From Euphorbia lathyris (Eukaryota > Streptophyta > Magnoliopsida > Malpighiales > Euphorbiaceae), in assembly GCF_963576675.1 (NCBI RefSeq), contig NC_088918.1, positions 64,311,001 through 64,375,000 on the forward strand: a stretch of DNA of 64,000 bases. Direction: 5' to 3'. This document shows, in pieces, positions 1 to 12,153 of this stretch (the stretch's first letter is position 1; every line of letters starts with the position of its first letter). The notes beneath the pieces were generated by a model that saw only the letters and a program-made list of their open reading frames with translations, was not told the origin of the DNA and made no database searches. The position numbers and the translations under genes were made by a program.

Positions 1-39
1 CATTAAAATAAGTAAGCTCTCTTCTTCAACTTTTGACTC

Positions 40-330
40 TTAAAGTGTGGTTTGTTTTACATATTGTTTGTTGTTTGCTGTTACGGTTTGCTGTTTGCTA
101 TTGAAAATAACTGCTTTTTCAAAAAGCAGATATTCACTGCTTTTGTAAAAAGCTGCTTTTCGGGTGTAAAAGGCAAACATGAGGTCACTAACCAAACACC
201 TAACGCTTTTCAAGTGTGAAAGGCAAACAGCAGATCACTAGCCAAACACCTAAAACTCACTATTTTTATGTAAAAAGACAAACTGGAGCATGAAAATGAA
301 CAACCAAACATTAAATGTTAAAATTAAACA
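40..330. repeat. MITE-like repeat with internal inverted motifs
   Basis: The stretch repeats the words gtttgctgtt, aaaagcag, aaaggcaaaca and aaccaaacac in direct and inverted order, as expected for a small hAT-type non-autonomous element. I cannot place clean terminal repeats or a target duplication, so its borders and family are uncertain. There is no coding potential. Confidence 0.3.
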
Positions 331-564
331 CACCTCAGCTCATAGAGGTTGGGTTCAAAAAAATTTGATGTTAACCAAAAATGCACAACTCTTTTTATAT
401 GCTGTGAGACATTTACCACCCTATGGCTAAAGATGGAGAGCTATGGAGACCTAGACAAGGCTGGAACCACCTCTTAGAAAGAGTGGTTACTTACAATCAG
501 GGCGCGTAACGTTTATATGTTCTAATTGTCAAAGATTAATATAAAATTTATGACTGCGTCTTAA

Positions 565-770
565 CTTTCGGCTGGAGTTTTTAGTTGGATCGGTTCCATG
601 ACATGGTATCAACGTTTCTTGGACCAAGCAGTCGAGGGTTCGAATCCTAACAACTAGCCTAATGGGTATTTGCGTGTGGAGGTGTGCTAGAAATTTATAT
701 GGATCCGAGATTTACTGAGAAGTGATTTAGAGGTACTAAATCGATATTTTTATATAAAAAAATTAAAATC
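565..770 (+). repeat. possible tRNA-derived SINE
   Basis: A perfect RNA polymerase III B-box-like motif (ggttcgaatcc) lies near 638-648, preceded by a tRNA-like stretch with a weak A-box. The following sequence runs into an A/T-rich tail near 750-770. No complete cloverleaf can be drawn, so this is not called a tRNA gene. A tRNA-derived SINE or tRNA relic fits best. No target duplication was found. Confidence 0.3.
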
Positions 771-1230
771 TCATCCACAGTTTCATACAAAAATTAGCAT
801 TTTTTTGACGACAAGTGGATACTTAAATTCCCCAAACTTCCCTAAATCTGTTCCTCTTCAGAGTTCTGTTTCATGAATTTTAACATATGAGTCTAAAATT
901 GTTTCATTTACCATTTCTGGTTTCTCCGACTCAAAATTATTCAAAATTAGAACGAACAGAGGTTAACATTCTTTATGTTAAGGTGTATATATGCCTGTTA
1001 CGGAAAAAATTGGATTTTATCCCTAATAATATGGTTTTTCCACTAGCTAATAGTTTTAATTAGATCTGTCCATGGGTCGGATTCGAGCCGAACCTATCGG
1101 GTTTTTATATAAAATTGCTTAGTTCAAGCCCAGCCAGATCACTATTAATTTAGGCAAGCTCGGGCCGGGTTGGTTTGGATTTAAAAATCAAATCTCAATC
1201 CAACCCATATAAACCCACCTAAAATATATA
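771..1230. other. AT-rich spacer
   Basis: I see no gene. Around 1055-1210 the words tccatgggtcgg, cgggccgggttgg and caacccatataaaccc resemble decayed hAT-type MITE sequence, but no terminal repeats were found. Confidence 0.5.
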
Positions 1231-2481
1231 CAGTAAAACCTCTATAAATTAATAATGTTGGGACCATAGAATTTTATTAATTTAAAGAGATATTAATTAA
1301 TCGATAAATTAATAATTATTAATTTATAGAGTGATTTTAAATTTTTTAAATTACTAATTTAAATAATGTTTTTGTCCAAAATCAATGAACAGATCAAATT
1401 AAATGTGCAGTATATAAGTTAACTGAACTTGGAAGTTCATTGTATTTATATCAAAAATATTCAATGTATCATAATAAATGAATTACTATATAAATTTACC
1501 TGGAGTGTTGTTTCAAATCATACCAAAAATGGCTTCTCATCTAAAAGGTGTCAATAAATCCACAATGACAGATCAAATCAGAAAAGCATTGTGTGAATAC
1601 GAGAGAGATCACCCTGCAAGCACTCAAAAGGGTTTACAAGATTGGCTAAATGAAACATATCATTTGAAAGTTAGTCAATGTACAATATCTAACACTCTTA
1701 AGAGATCATCTGAATATTTTTCTGCTGATTTTAAAAAGGGAACAGATATCAAGCGACACAAATCAGCCAAGTATCCAGATATGGAGAAGGTTGTTTATGA
1801 GTGGTTTCTCCAATACCAAGCTCGTGTGAATATAACAGGGGAGTTAATTTTGGAGAAGGAAAAAGAGACGATGAAACTTTTATATCCTCATGAAGACGTT
1901 CATGAACTTGAGGGAATGATTGGTCAACTTGGTTACCGCAATCCAATGGATGTCAATCAAATATTGGATTATCCAGGTGAAAACGATGAATCCTCACAAG
2001 TTCAAAGTTTAGAAGAAATTGTGTCGAGCGTTATGCAAAATGAGGATGAAGCTGAGGATGATTCAGTACCTTTGAAACCGGTTACAAGAAAGGAAGCAAT
2101 TGTAGCATCATCCACTCTTTACAACTTTTTGCTGCAATTTGACAAGGATACACCAAAACTTTTGAATGCACTGGGAATAGTTAGAGATGAAATTCAACTA
2201 GATTTAAATTTCAATAAAAAACAAAATACTATAGATTCATATTTTGCTAAATTATCCTAAGTGTGTATATCTATATATATTTCACATATGTATTTGAGAA
2301 ATTATTAATTTATAGAGGTAATAATACAATGTAGTACTCAGGGGTTGTTCCAGAAAATTATTATTTTATTAATTTATTAAAATTGATCATTTTTTGAACC
2401 GGCCCAAGTCGGGACCGGAAGAAATTATTATTTTAAAGAGTTTATTAATTTATCGAGTATTAATTTATAGAGGTTTTACTG
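1231..2481 (+). mobile_element. pogo/Emigrant-Lemi1-like transposon, internally deleted
   Basis: Perfect 24-bp terminal inverted repeats occupy 1231-1254 and 2458-2481 (starting CAGTAAAACCTCTATAAA) and are flanked by the dinucleotide ta at 1229-1230 and 2482-2483. This TIR and the TA target are those of plant pogo-like Emigrant/Lemi1 elements of the Tc1/mariner superfamily. Subterminal copies of attaatttatagag occur inside both ends. The element is 1,251 bp, much shorter than an autonomous copy, because the transposase gene it carries has lost its catalytic core. Its perfect TIRs suggest it could be mobilised in trans. Confidence 0.9.
1529..2260 (+). CDS. pogo-like transposase remnant: CENP-B-type DNA-binding domain, no DDE domain
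   Basis: The 243-residue frame starts at the ATG in context aaaATGGCT (the MASHLKG start). An upstream ATG at 1478 would add 17 residues, but the family-like sequence begins at MASHLKG. The first ~65 residues resemble the psq-type helix-turn-helix of pogo/CENP-B proteins. The next ~60 are the start of the CENP-B/Tc5 second DNA-binding helix-turn-helix, up to the LLYPHED region. The sequence then jumps to the family C-terminal tail (GYRNPMDVNQILDYPGE and onward, including an acidic stretch and LYNFLLQF). The roughly 200-residue DDE catalytic domain that should lie between is absent, yet the frame is preserved. Family knowledge predicts that it could bind its own TIRs but not catalyse transposition. 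It may be a decayed copy or a retained DNA-binding repressor-like product. Nothing in the sequence shows expression. Confidence 0.75.
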   Translation: MASHLKGVNKSTMTDQIRKALCEYERDHPASTQKGLQDWLNETYHLKVSQCTISNTLKRSSEYFSADFKKGTDIKRHKSAKYPDMEKVVYEWFLQYQARVNITGELILEKEKETMKLLYPHEDVHELEGMIGQLGYRNPMDVNQILDYPGENDESSQVQSLEEIVSSVMQNEDEAEDDSVPLKPVTRKEAIVASSTLYNFLLQFDKDTPKLLNALGIVRDEIQLDLNFNKKQNTIDSYFAKLS

Positions 2482-2528
2482 TATATAATTTTTAATTATA
2501 AAAAATAAAACTTATACTTAAATTTAAA

Positions 2529-3293
2529 TATCAATTTAGGCTTAACATTTACAACATAATATCAATTTAGGCTTAACGTTTACAATATAGCATCAATTTA
2601 GACCTCACGTACAAAATAACACCAATATAGGTTTAACGTTTACAAAATAACATGAATTTAAGCTTAACATTTACAAAATATATATAATTTAAGCTAAACA
2701 TCACAATTAAATTAACCATATTATATTTTTTCTGATTAACTTTATATGTTATTTTTTTATTTAGTTCTATTTTCTTATTTATTATAATATATTAATTAGT
2801 ATTCTTGCCCATTAAGATCTTATATTTGTTTTTCATCAATGATAAATCTTATATTCTTGCTTATTAAGATCTTATTTATTATATCAATATTATTTTAACT
2901 AGTGTTCGAAATATTATGGATATTCAATTACTTTTAGTTTACATATATTACATGAATCATGAAATTTAGGAGTCATAGAATAGTCGAAGAAAAACAAATA
3001 TAAGACCTTAATAGGCAAGAATACTAATTAATTGTATTATAATAAATAAGAAAATAAAACTAAATAAAAAGATAACATATAAAATTAATAGGAAAAGAAT
3101 ATAATATGGTTAATTTAATTGTGACGTTTAGCTTAAATTGGATATATTTTGTAAACTTTAAGCTGAAATTCGTATTATTTTGTAAAGGTTAAGCCTATAT
3201 TGGTGTTATTTAGTGCGTGTAGTCTAAATTGATGCTATATTGTAAACGTTAAGTCTAAATTGATATTATGTTGTAAACGTTAAGCGTATATTG
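2529..3293. repeat. long imperfect inverted repeat with internal ~36-bp tandem units
   Basis: The left arm (about 2529-2840) reads as the reverse complement of the right arm (about 2985-3293), around a ~145-bp spacer. The outer part of each arm is made of ~36-bp units with the core caatttaggcttaacgtttac. The inner part shares the word agtattcttgcc and its complement. I see no clear target duplication or coding sequence. It abuts the next inverted-repeat element and may be part of it, since the same tandem-unit word also occurs at that element's outer edge. Confidence 0.7.
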
Positions 3294-3304
3294 GTGCTAT
3301 TTAT

Positions 3305-4785
3305 AAAGTGGGTTACTAAACTCAGCCATGAATTCCCACCCCTAGCCCCGTGAAAAGACCAAACTACCCTTTACCCAAAATTTGAAAAAACACAAAACCT
3401 CTCAAATACCCTACACACTCTTTGATCAAATCCGGACTAATTTGTGAACCAAAACATGGAGTGTAACAACAATCGTAAAGGGAAAGCGAAAATAATAAGA
3501 TTTACCGTTTTTGTTTTTTGATTTAAGGTTAAAAGTTGAATCTGTGGGTGATTTTTTAAAAACGCCGGAATCGCAATCGGGCGTATAAACATCACGCCCG
3601 ACCTACGGTTCCGGCGTATGAATCTCACGTCCGACCTATGGTTCGAGCGTGATGTTCATACGCCCGCACCATAGTTCGGGCGTGATGTTCATACGCCCGA
3701 GGGGTTTTTGAAATTTTTTTTAAAAAAAAAAATTATATTTACGTTTTAATTAAATTGTTAAATGTTTACATTAATTTGGGGTTTAATTTATATGTGAAAT
3801 TTTGATATTAATTTGATTATAATTTATATGTTAAATTTTTAGATTAATTTAGTGTAATTTTGTAGACAGAGTGGCCTACTATCGGAGGGAAACCCGTCCC
3901 GTCACCTGCTCGTCGTCTAGATATGGATGAGGAGGAGGATACACCACGGCATACGAGAATGCGTGATATTAATATATTGGGTCGTAGGCGGAGAGGGGCT
4001 GCGGCGGAACAGGTGCGGAGGGGTCCGATTGTGGCGTGGAGTAGAGGCGGCGACGGATTATGATGACGGAGATCGTGATAGCGATTCTGAGGAGGACTAT
4101 TTGGAGGTGGTAGCTTGAGTACTGCGAGAGTCTGCAGCTCTTGGTGATGGCGAGGGTGAGGATGACGATGAGTTTATGAACAATTATTTATTTACTTTTT
4201 TAATTTAGTTAATTTTTAGTTTGTTTAATTTAGTTTAACTAAATTTGTATGTTGTAAATTTTAGTTGTTGTAAAATTTTATTTTGTTTAATTTAGTTTAA
4301 CTAAATCTTTATTTTGTTAATTTTAATTAAATTTTTATTTTGTTAATTCAGGTATTTACGGGTTAAATTCAATAGCGGACTAATTTTTTTACGGGTTTAA
4401 TTCAACAGTGGACTAATTTTTTTTACGTAACAGGTATTTACGGGTTTAATTCAATAGCGGACTAGCTTTTTTTTTTCTCTCCCAACACGCGGGCGTGTGG
4501 CTGTCACGCCTCACCGTGTGGTCGGGCGTGATAGCCCCACATCTCACCGTATGGTCGGACGTGTAGCGATCACATCCGACCACATGGTGAGGCGTGGGGC
4601 TATCACGCCCGACCACACGGTGAGGCGTGATAGCCACACGCCCGAGTGTCGAGAGAACAAAAAAAAAATAGCTTTTTCCTTCCCAAAACCCATGAAAGAG
4701 TATTTTCGTCCTTTTACGGGGCTAGGGGTGGGAATTTGGGGCTGAATTTAACAACACCCTTTATAAATTGGTACTGAAAATCTTA
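3305..4785. mobile_element. TIR element of unknown family with GC-rich hairpin clusters
   Basis: The ends are ~70-bp imperfect inverted repeats: left near 3305-3375 (ttataaagtgggtt, then attcccacccctagccccg), right near 4700-4785 in reverse complement. Just inside each end is a cluster of short GC-rich inverted units, built on cgggcgtgat / atcacgcccg, at 3555-3705 and 4484-4655. Between them, 3866-4183 is a G-rich coding-like stretch, disrupted by stops, that ends in an acidic tract. It could be the tail of a captured gene, perhaps a plant-mobile-domain protein, but I cannot confirm this. No target duplication is certain. A MULE-like or foldback element is possible. Confidence 0.55.
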
Positions 4786-7199
4786 GGCGTATTTTGGTAC
4801 CTTATCCCATGATTTAATGGATGGGTGGGCTTACATCTGTTCTTGTCCGGGCCTAAAGGATTGAAAATCAACCCATGTGGGCTTCTCTTTTTTTTTTTTT
4901 TTTTGAAAAGGTGTGGGCTTGTCTTTTATAATATGAGTCCAAGTCCACCCAACCTTACGAATTAAGAGGATTTTACATAAAATAATGGATCCATTTTTTA
5001 ATAAAATGTTTATTTTACAGTAATAATCCTTTCAATTATTTACTCTCATTTCTTTTATTTTTACGTTCATTACTTTCTGCTTAACATTTTCTAATTGTTT
5101 TCAGTCTTTCATGTAATGAAATTTCTCAAAATCAATTGGTATTCTTATAATTTTGTAACATTATAAATTTAATCTTTTTGTGTTATTTTTTAAATTATCG
5201 TATATGTTCAAATTAGTTGTGTAAAAAGCACTTTAATATATGCAACAATCTATTTGTAGTTATTTTGGTAGTAAACAATAAACAATTTATTGCAACATCA
5301 AATAGCAGATATAATTATACGATAATCGATACGTAATTTTAGTGTTTAGGTTTAGTTTAATAGATAATGTGTCATTTTTTAGTTGATACGGAATTGACAT
5401 ACAAATTTTTGGGTTGGGTTAGAGTTGATATGCTAATCCGAAAACAACATGAATATTTAAAAGTATTGTTATATTCTCTAGTGTTTTTATATGTGACTTT
5501 ATTAATAAAGATAATAAAATTGTAATTATTACTTGAAAATATTATTCGAACCTCTTAAATTGTTATAAACACATTACATGATCTTCTAACAAAATATTTA
5601 CGGGCTTTTCGATGGTTAGTATTAACATACTAATATAAAAATGCCATAAAATATTTAAAAATAGTATTATATCCTCTTATATTTTTAAAAGTTATCATTA
5701 ATATATACATAACAAAATTACATTTAACCTGAAAACACGACACGAAATCGACACCAACCCAAACAAGTTAATAGATTGTAACACAAAAGTTTTTAAGTTG
5801 AATTTAAATTTACTTTTTTTAACATGAGTCCGAAAATGATACGATACAAATACGACTTCAACACAATAATTACCAAATTTAACTCAATCAAACATATTCT
5901 TAGAGAATGTAATGGACAATTACATTATTTTATTATTTCTTTTGGGTGCCACAAAACAAGCCCAAACAATTGTAACACAAACGGTAATTCTCCGTATGTA
6001 ATTATGCATGCATTCCCTAATAATAAAAAGCTTGTGCACTAAAAGGAGACTTAAAAAATACAAGGCGTCTCTCTTTTTAACTTTTTAGCTAGTTAAATTT
6101 TTACCTAATATTTTATATTATTTTAAAAAGTTAAAATAACTAATTAGTGTTAAAAATACTTTAATAATAGAAATAAATTTAATACCCAAAACATAAGTTA
6201 GATGGAAATAAAATTACTCAAACAAAATACATTCTCACATGTAAAAACACTAAAAATTGCTGATTTTCCATTAAAAAAAACAAGTTGCCTTCTTCATTAA
6301 AAAAAAAAACACTATTCATTAAAAAAAAACACTAAAAATAAGAAGGTGGAGAATCAATAAACAGTTTATCCAAATAAGATATACATAAAATTGTGCAAAT
6401 AATTAACCATTTTTTATGTCTTTATTTGTTATATATAATGTTGTATCTTTCCAATATCAATTTTCTTTTTTGTCTTTCCAATCAAGAATCATTTATTTTA
6501 AAGAGAAATATTGTAACTTGGTAACTTGGTAACTTGTTAAGTCATGTACATATTTTTCTATAATACCTTTGAATGAGTAATACCCAATGAGAAAATTTTC
6601 ATATATTATCTAAAAAAAATTCATATGTATAATCTAAAAGTTTAAGGTAATAGGCAAAGTCCAACAATAGTTATTTTTAGTATAAAAGTGACGGTAAATC
6701 CCTTGACTTGAAGTGTGTACAACACATATCCATTCTACTCTGTTGAAATTGCGTTATCAATTTGAGATAACTCTCAGCCATCCACACATACTTGTTTTAA
6801 CAAACTATAGTATGTATTAATTAACCATTTTACCCAAAACATAAAATGACATGTAAAACTTAAAAATATTTTTTTATTATATCTCTATAAAATTAGCAAG
6901 GGGTAGTTTTATTTTGGGTAAAGTACGAAAACAATGCTCGTGATTTGCCTTATTTGTAAATAGAGGTCCGTGGCAACGAAAAAATTATTCTTATATATAA
7001 GCAAAACACAATAAAAAAAAACCTTCCTAAATCGAAACAATAAATAATATGGTGAAATTTTACGTTTTTTAATAATCTGACAGTTTATGAACTAAATTGA
7101 TATTTAAGTTCATTTTACACCGTTGCAATTTGATTTTGAAATTTGTGTTTTGTCAATATATAAATATAAGACCAACCACAATGGGTGATACAACTTTTT
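4786..7199. other. AT-rich intergenic region without a gene
   Basis: I find no ORF with family similarity. The only sizeable frame here (5824-6042, 72 codons) has no recognisable domain and sits in AT-rich sequence. Around 5340-5800 the words gggttgggtt and cacgacacgaaatcgacacc resemble decayed dispersed repeats. Poly-A/T runs are frequent. Confidence 0.6.
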
Positions 7200-9379
7200 T
7201 GTCACATCCGTGTCCTTAATTTTAGTTATTATACCCTAATATTAGATTATATTATACTTATTTATTGATTGGAGAGTTAATTGGGTATTATGAATATAGT
7301 TTGGAGGTCAATTTCATGCCTTAAGTGTAAAATTAAAAGTTTAGAGTAAGCTTTAAAAGAAGTTAAAGTTTAGAGGGACCAAAAGAGATATTTTCTCTTT
7401 ATTGGGAACACAAATCTCTCAAAACAAGACATGTATATTAGTGATTTTCAGCAGTAATTTTCGAGCTTCACATTGCTCATATGGTCATCTTCATCTCTCA
7501 TTTCTTCTCCATTAATCCAAAATCATCAAGTTTTGATCATACCTTGATATCTAGAGATTGAACCGTTAGATCGAGCTGATTTTTTTACAGTAGGTTCTAG
7601 ACATCCTAATACATATTCTTTTCGGTGTGATTTTGATTTGGAGATCTTAAGCATGGGTTCGTCCTAGGCAGAATCATAGGGAAGATTTGGTGTTTTTAGT
7701 GGTTTTTCTCTCAATTAATGCTAAAGTAAGTAACTATCAACTACCCTTTTGAGTTTTTATGTATATATATGTATATACAACTCTATATTTTCCAGAAAAT
7801 TAAATTTTTGTGGTGATTTTTGACATGCATTTGATTAATTGGAGTTTTTATGAATTAATGTTTAACATGAACTTAAAGTTAAGTTCAAGTAATGATATAT
7901 GTATTTGCATGTCAATTTCAACCTATAATATATGTTTATGTATACATGATTTGAGTTTGGTTTTGATGAACTTAGTATATTTGATTAATATTTGTGTAAG
8001 ATTTGATATTTTGAAGAGTAGAATTCAAAAGAAAGTGTATTGAGAAACTTTATTGTTAATTGGTTTGTGATCAAAGGTATATGTATATATAATAAGTGGT
8101 TTTCTATAAATTTATTTCTCAAAGTAAATTTGAGTTTTAATTAAAAGTTGTTAAAATATTAATTTTGATTAAATTATGATTTATTGAAATAAAGTCTATA
8201 TATGATGATTTATGTGTTATTTTTAAGAAATTGAAGTTACTATTGATAAGTATATTTTTAAATTATTTATTGGTGATTTTAGTTCAATCATGATTTATGA
8301 TTTAATATTTTGAAAATTGATTGAGTAAAGGTATTAAGAAAATTTATGATGTTGAATTATGAGGGGTATATATATATTTCCGATTTTAAGTTACATTATG
8401 AAATTATAATGTTTTTAGTATCCATCAAGAGTAATCCGGATAGGTGGTTCTTATTAAAGTCCGTATTTAGTGAGAAATACGGCCTGTGTACACAGTTGAA
8501 AGACCTATCGGGTATGGTAAAGAAGTGTTGAGTAAGACCATTCGGGCTAGGCAAATTATGAGATATCTCGATTCTATTATATTATGGGGATTGATACATA
8601 CGGTGATTATCTCTCGGATGGATATGGTTTCTGAAATATTTATTGGGATACGATTTATGAAGTATTTATCGAGATATGATTTATAAAGTATTTATTGATA
8701 TACGATTTGTGATGAATTTATCGAAATACGGTTTATGAGGTATTTATCGAAATACGGTTTATGAAGTATTCATTGAAATGCGATTTATGATGTATTTCTT
8801 GATTTAAGGTTGATTTGAGTAAATAGTATTTTGGGAAATGATAGCAACTTGATATTTTAAATTGCATATTTGGTTAAAGGTACTGTTTTGAGTATTTTAT
8901 TATGGTTTAATCCATAAAAGTTCATTTTTAATAATATAAATTTTATATGATGCATTTTGAAAATTAAACTATAAATATAGCTATTTTGAGTATAATTAAT
9001 TTATGTAGTTGATAATTATTTACTGAGATTTTTGTCTCACCGTTTTAAATGTTTTAATGTTTTTAGGTGAAAGTACAGGACATAGAGAAGATTACCGACT
9101 GATTAGGCGAGGATTGGAAGTTGTTGTCTATTGTTAGAATTATTATTAGAACCTTAGTATTTCAATTGTAATATGATGGAGAGTTGGTAAATATGTTGAT
9201 GTTCTTGAATGAATAATGTAGTAGGAATATTGATTTATTTAGAATATACATTTAAGAGGAATGCCTATAAAAGTGATATTTATGATATTTGGATAATTTG
9301 GAGACTATTAAGTGTCGATAGTGGTATTTCTATTTCGCACCCGATGCCGATTGGGGTCGTATTTGGGTCGGGTGTGACA
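7200..9379 (+). mobile_element. solo LTR of a Ty3-type element (+ orientation)
   Basis: The unit starts TGTCACATCCGTG and ends GGGTCGGGTGTGACA, the same edges as the LTR at 10478-12153 read on the opposite strand. Shared internal landmarks include a splice-donor-like aagtaagtaactatca at 7724-7739, the gtgtacacag motif near 8487, and a purine-rich block near 9062-9125. Flanks are ttttt on both sides (7195-7199, 9380-9384), compatible with a 5-bp target duplication but low in complexity. No PBS or internal region follows, so it is a solo LTR. At 2,180 bp it is longer and more diverged than its relative. The TGTCACACCC type of end is common in plant chromovirus (Tekay/Del-like) elements, but without pol the lineage is a guess. 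Confidence 0.75.
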
Positions 9380-9666
9380 TTTTTTGTATTATATAAAAAA
9401 AAAACCATTTTTTTCAAAAAAACTAATACACTCAACTACCTCTCCATTAAACCAAATTGTATCACTTTTTATGTAGGACCTACATGTCATAAAACTCTTA
9501 CATATTTCAAATAAATTATTATTTCTTTCCACCAAAATATTTAATTAAAAAATATAATGAATTGCAAAAATAGCATATATCACAAACGATATTTTTTATT
9601 AAAATAAAACACGAGAATACAAAACGGGAAAAAAAAATACAAGATTTAAAAACGATACAATACATA

Positions 9667-10074
9667 TGTCACACCCGACCTTAAATGACCTCAATCGGCA
9701 TCGGGCGTGAAATAGAAAGATCACAATCAACACATAGGAGTCTCCAACCTCGCCTAATCGGCCGGTAACCTTCTCTATATCCTGTACTTTATCACCTAAA
9801 AACAGTAAAACATTTAAAAACGTGAGACAAAAATCTCAGTAAGAAACTATCCGCTATAAAAACCAACTTTACTTAACATAGCTACATATATACCTTTAGA
9901 AAAGGATTTAATCAAAACATTATTAAATATACTCAAAACCAAAGTTCATAATATAGTCAAAGTAATAAACCAAAAACCAAAAATATATAATCTTGTATCG
10001 ACTCTTGAGTTCAAAACCTTATTAAATAGTATAATCAAATAAACGTTTTATCAAACCCAAATCGTAGTCAATAA
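9667..10074 (-). repeat. truncated 3' LTR
   Basis: It matches 10478-10885 base for base except for about five substitutions, then diverges abruptly after gtcaataa. The outer edge keeps the TGTCACACCC terminus and abuts the acata duplication. Confidence 0.88.
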
Positions 10075-10462
10075 TTCTCCCACAGCACCTATATAGACAA
10101 TTCTTTATTATCTCTAGCTCAAAGTGATAATTTACTCCTATCTCATATATCTATGGTTGTAAGCTAACTGTTAAACTCTCAAATATCAATTCTAAGTGAT
10201 ACTTAATATCATGTATGTAACCCATGTCGCCAAATATCAAATAATTTACTAATTTTTATACACTCAATATTATACTAACCATCAAATCTCATGTCTACTC
10301 CTCATTAGCTAGTTACTCAATCCTCAAAAACATTCCAAATTATTTCTTAACTATCACCAAGTATCCATATTCCGCAATTACCATCGATTATTTCTTAGCT
10401 ATCACCAAATATCGATATTCCTCAATTACTATCAACTTTAGGTCCGAAGAATTTAACCTAGA

Positions 10463-10474
10463 GCTCTGATACCA
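10463..10474 (-). promoter_or_regulatory. primer binding site (initiator-Met tRNA type)
   Basis: On the minus strand it reads TGGTATCAGAGC, the classic plant PBS complementary to the 3' end of initiator methionine tRNA. It lies three bases inside the 5' LTR edge and fixes the element's orientation. Confidence 0.85.
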
Positions 10475-10477
10475 AAC

Positions 10478-12153
10478 TGTCACACCCGACCTTAAATGAC
10501 CTCAATCGGCATCGGGCGTGAAATAGAAAGATCACAATCAACACTTAGGAGTCTCCAACCTCGCCTAATCGGCCGGTAACCTTCTCTATATCCTGTACTT
10601 TATCACCTAAAAACAGTAAAACATTTACAAACGTGAGACAAAAATCTCAGTAAGATACTATCCGCTATAAAAACCAACTTTACTTAACATAGCTACATAT
10701 ATACCTTTAGTAAAGGATTTAATCAAAACATTATTAAATATACTCAAAACCAAAGTTCATAATATAGTCAAAGTAATAAACCAAAAACCAAAAATATATA
10801 ATCTTGTATCGACTCTTGAGTTCAAAACCTTATTAAATAGTATAATCAAATAAGCGTTTTATCAAACCCAAATCGTAGTCAATAAAACGTAAAACCTTAT
10901 ATCAAAATCAATCATAACGGAAAACATAATCCAAATGAACTTAAAACATTGTATCCATCCTCGAGTTTCTCCCCTTAAGTATTAATCCATAGCCACATAT
11001 ATAGTCGAGACGTCTCTTAACATTGCCTATCCCATATGGTTTTACCCGACACTTCTTTGCCATACCCAATAGGTCTTTCAAACTATGTACACAGGCCATG
11101 TCCCTCACTGAACATGGTCTTCAAATATGGAACCACCGATCCGGATAGCTCTCGATGGATATAAAATCATAAAATCATAAAATCATAACGTGCTCAAATA
11201 TCCTTTCACAATCAAATTCCAAACTATTTCATAACCAAAAATCATTTGGCTTCAATTAGCCCTTTTGTATGATAAAAATCATATTTGGACTTCAATCCAA
11301 AATAATAACAACAATAACCGCAACAGATTTCTCAATCCAAAAACAATTCGTAAGAAATCATCAAATTCATTTTGTTCAATATAGATTTATATTGAAACCA
11401 AAAACATATATGTATATATGCAAATCAACCAAATTAAGCCTTAAATCAATATAATCGAGTAAAATCTGAAATTCACATAGAAGCATAAGCAATAGCTTCA
11501 TTTGAACCGTAATTTCACAATAAAAAGCAAAATCAGAAAAAACCCCAATTTTAAATTCCTGCATAACCCTAAAATATCAATTTCTGAAACTTCTTTGATT
11601 ATATATATATATCTGTATACATAAAACTCAAAATATAGGTGATAGTTACTTACCTTGGCTATTAATTAAAAACCACAAACCCGTTCAATTCGCCTCTAAA
11701 CTCTGTCTAAGCCATTTCCCTCCAAACACTGCCGAAACTCAAAAACTCTTCGGCTAGGACTTAGATCTATGCATAAGGATGCTATGATTCCAATTTCAAA
11801 TGATTCGGACGGTCGAATCTCCGTAAATCAAAGAAACGGTGGAAAAACGGTCGAAGAACGATTTGATAAGGATAAAAGAAAAATAAACAGAGAAGAAAAG
11901 AAAAGAAATAGAAGAAGATGGCGGAAGTCGGTGGAATTTTGGGATTTATATTCCAAATTCGGCAAATATCATATTTGATCCTTCATCTCTTTATAATCTT
12001 TTATAATCATCCTAAACTTTTAATTTATACATAAAATCATCGAATTAACCCCAAACTTTTCCTATAGCACCAAATAAAAATCACACATCTAATAATTATC
12101 ATATATACTAATATCAAAATATAAATTCTAGAAATTTAGTCACGGACGTGACA
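10478..12153 (-). repeat. complete 5' LTR, 1,676 bp
   Basis: The minus strand starts TGTCACGTCCGTGAC and ends GGTCGGGTGTGACA, so the edges have the TG...CA form. A splice-donor-like ggtaagtaactatcac occurs near 11637-11652 (minus), shared with the solo LTR at 7200-9379. Small ORFs inside (for example 11769-11978) have no recognisable domain. Confidence 0.85.

Larger units (their letters stand above)
9667..12153 (-). mobile_element. internally deleted LTR retrotransposon (- orientation)
   Basis: The element is flanked by the target duplication acata (9662-9666 and 12154-12158). On the minus strand it has a full 5' LTR (12153 to 10478, 1,676 bp), a PBS (10474-10463), about 400 bp of AT-rich internal sequence, and only the last 408 bp of the 3' LTR (10074 to 9667). 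The two LTR copies differ by about five substitutions over 408 bp by eye, so insertion is recent. A deletion removed all of gag-pol plus the start of the 3' LTR. It is the same LTR family as the solo LTR at 7200-9379, in opposite orientation. Confidence 0.88.

Noticed and set aside
565..660. tRNA gene
   Set aside because: Only the B-box is convincing. No acceptor stem or full cloverleaf can be drawn, and the tail looks SINE-like.
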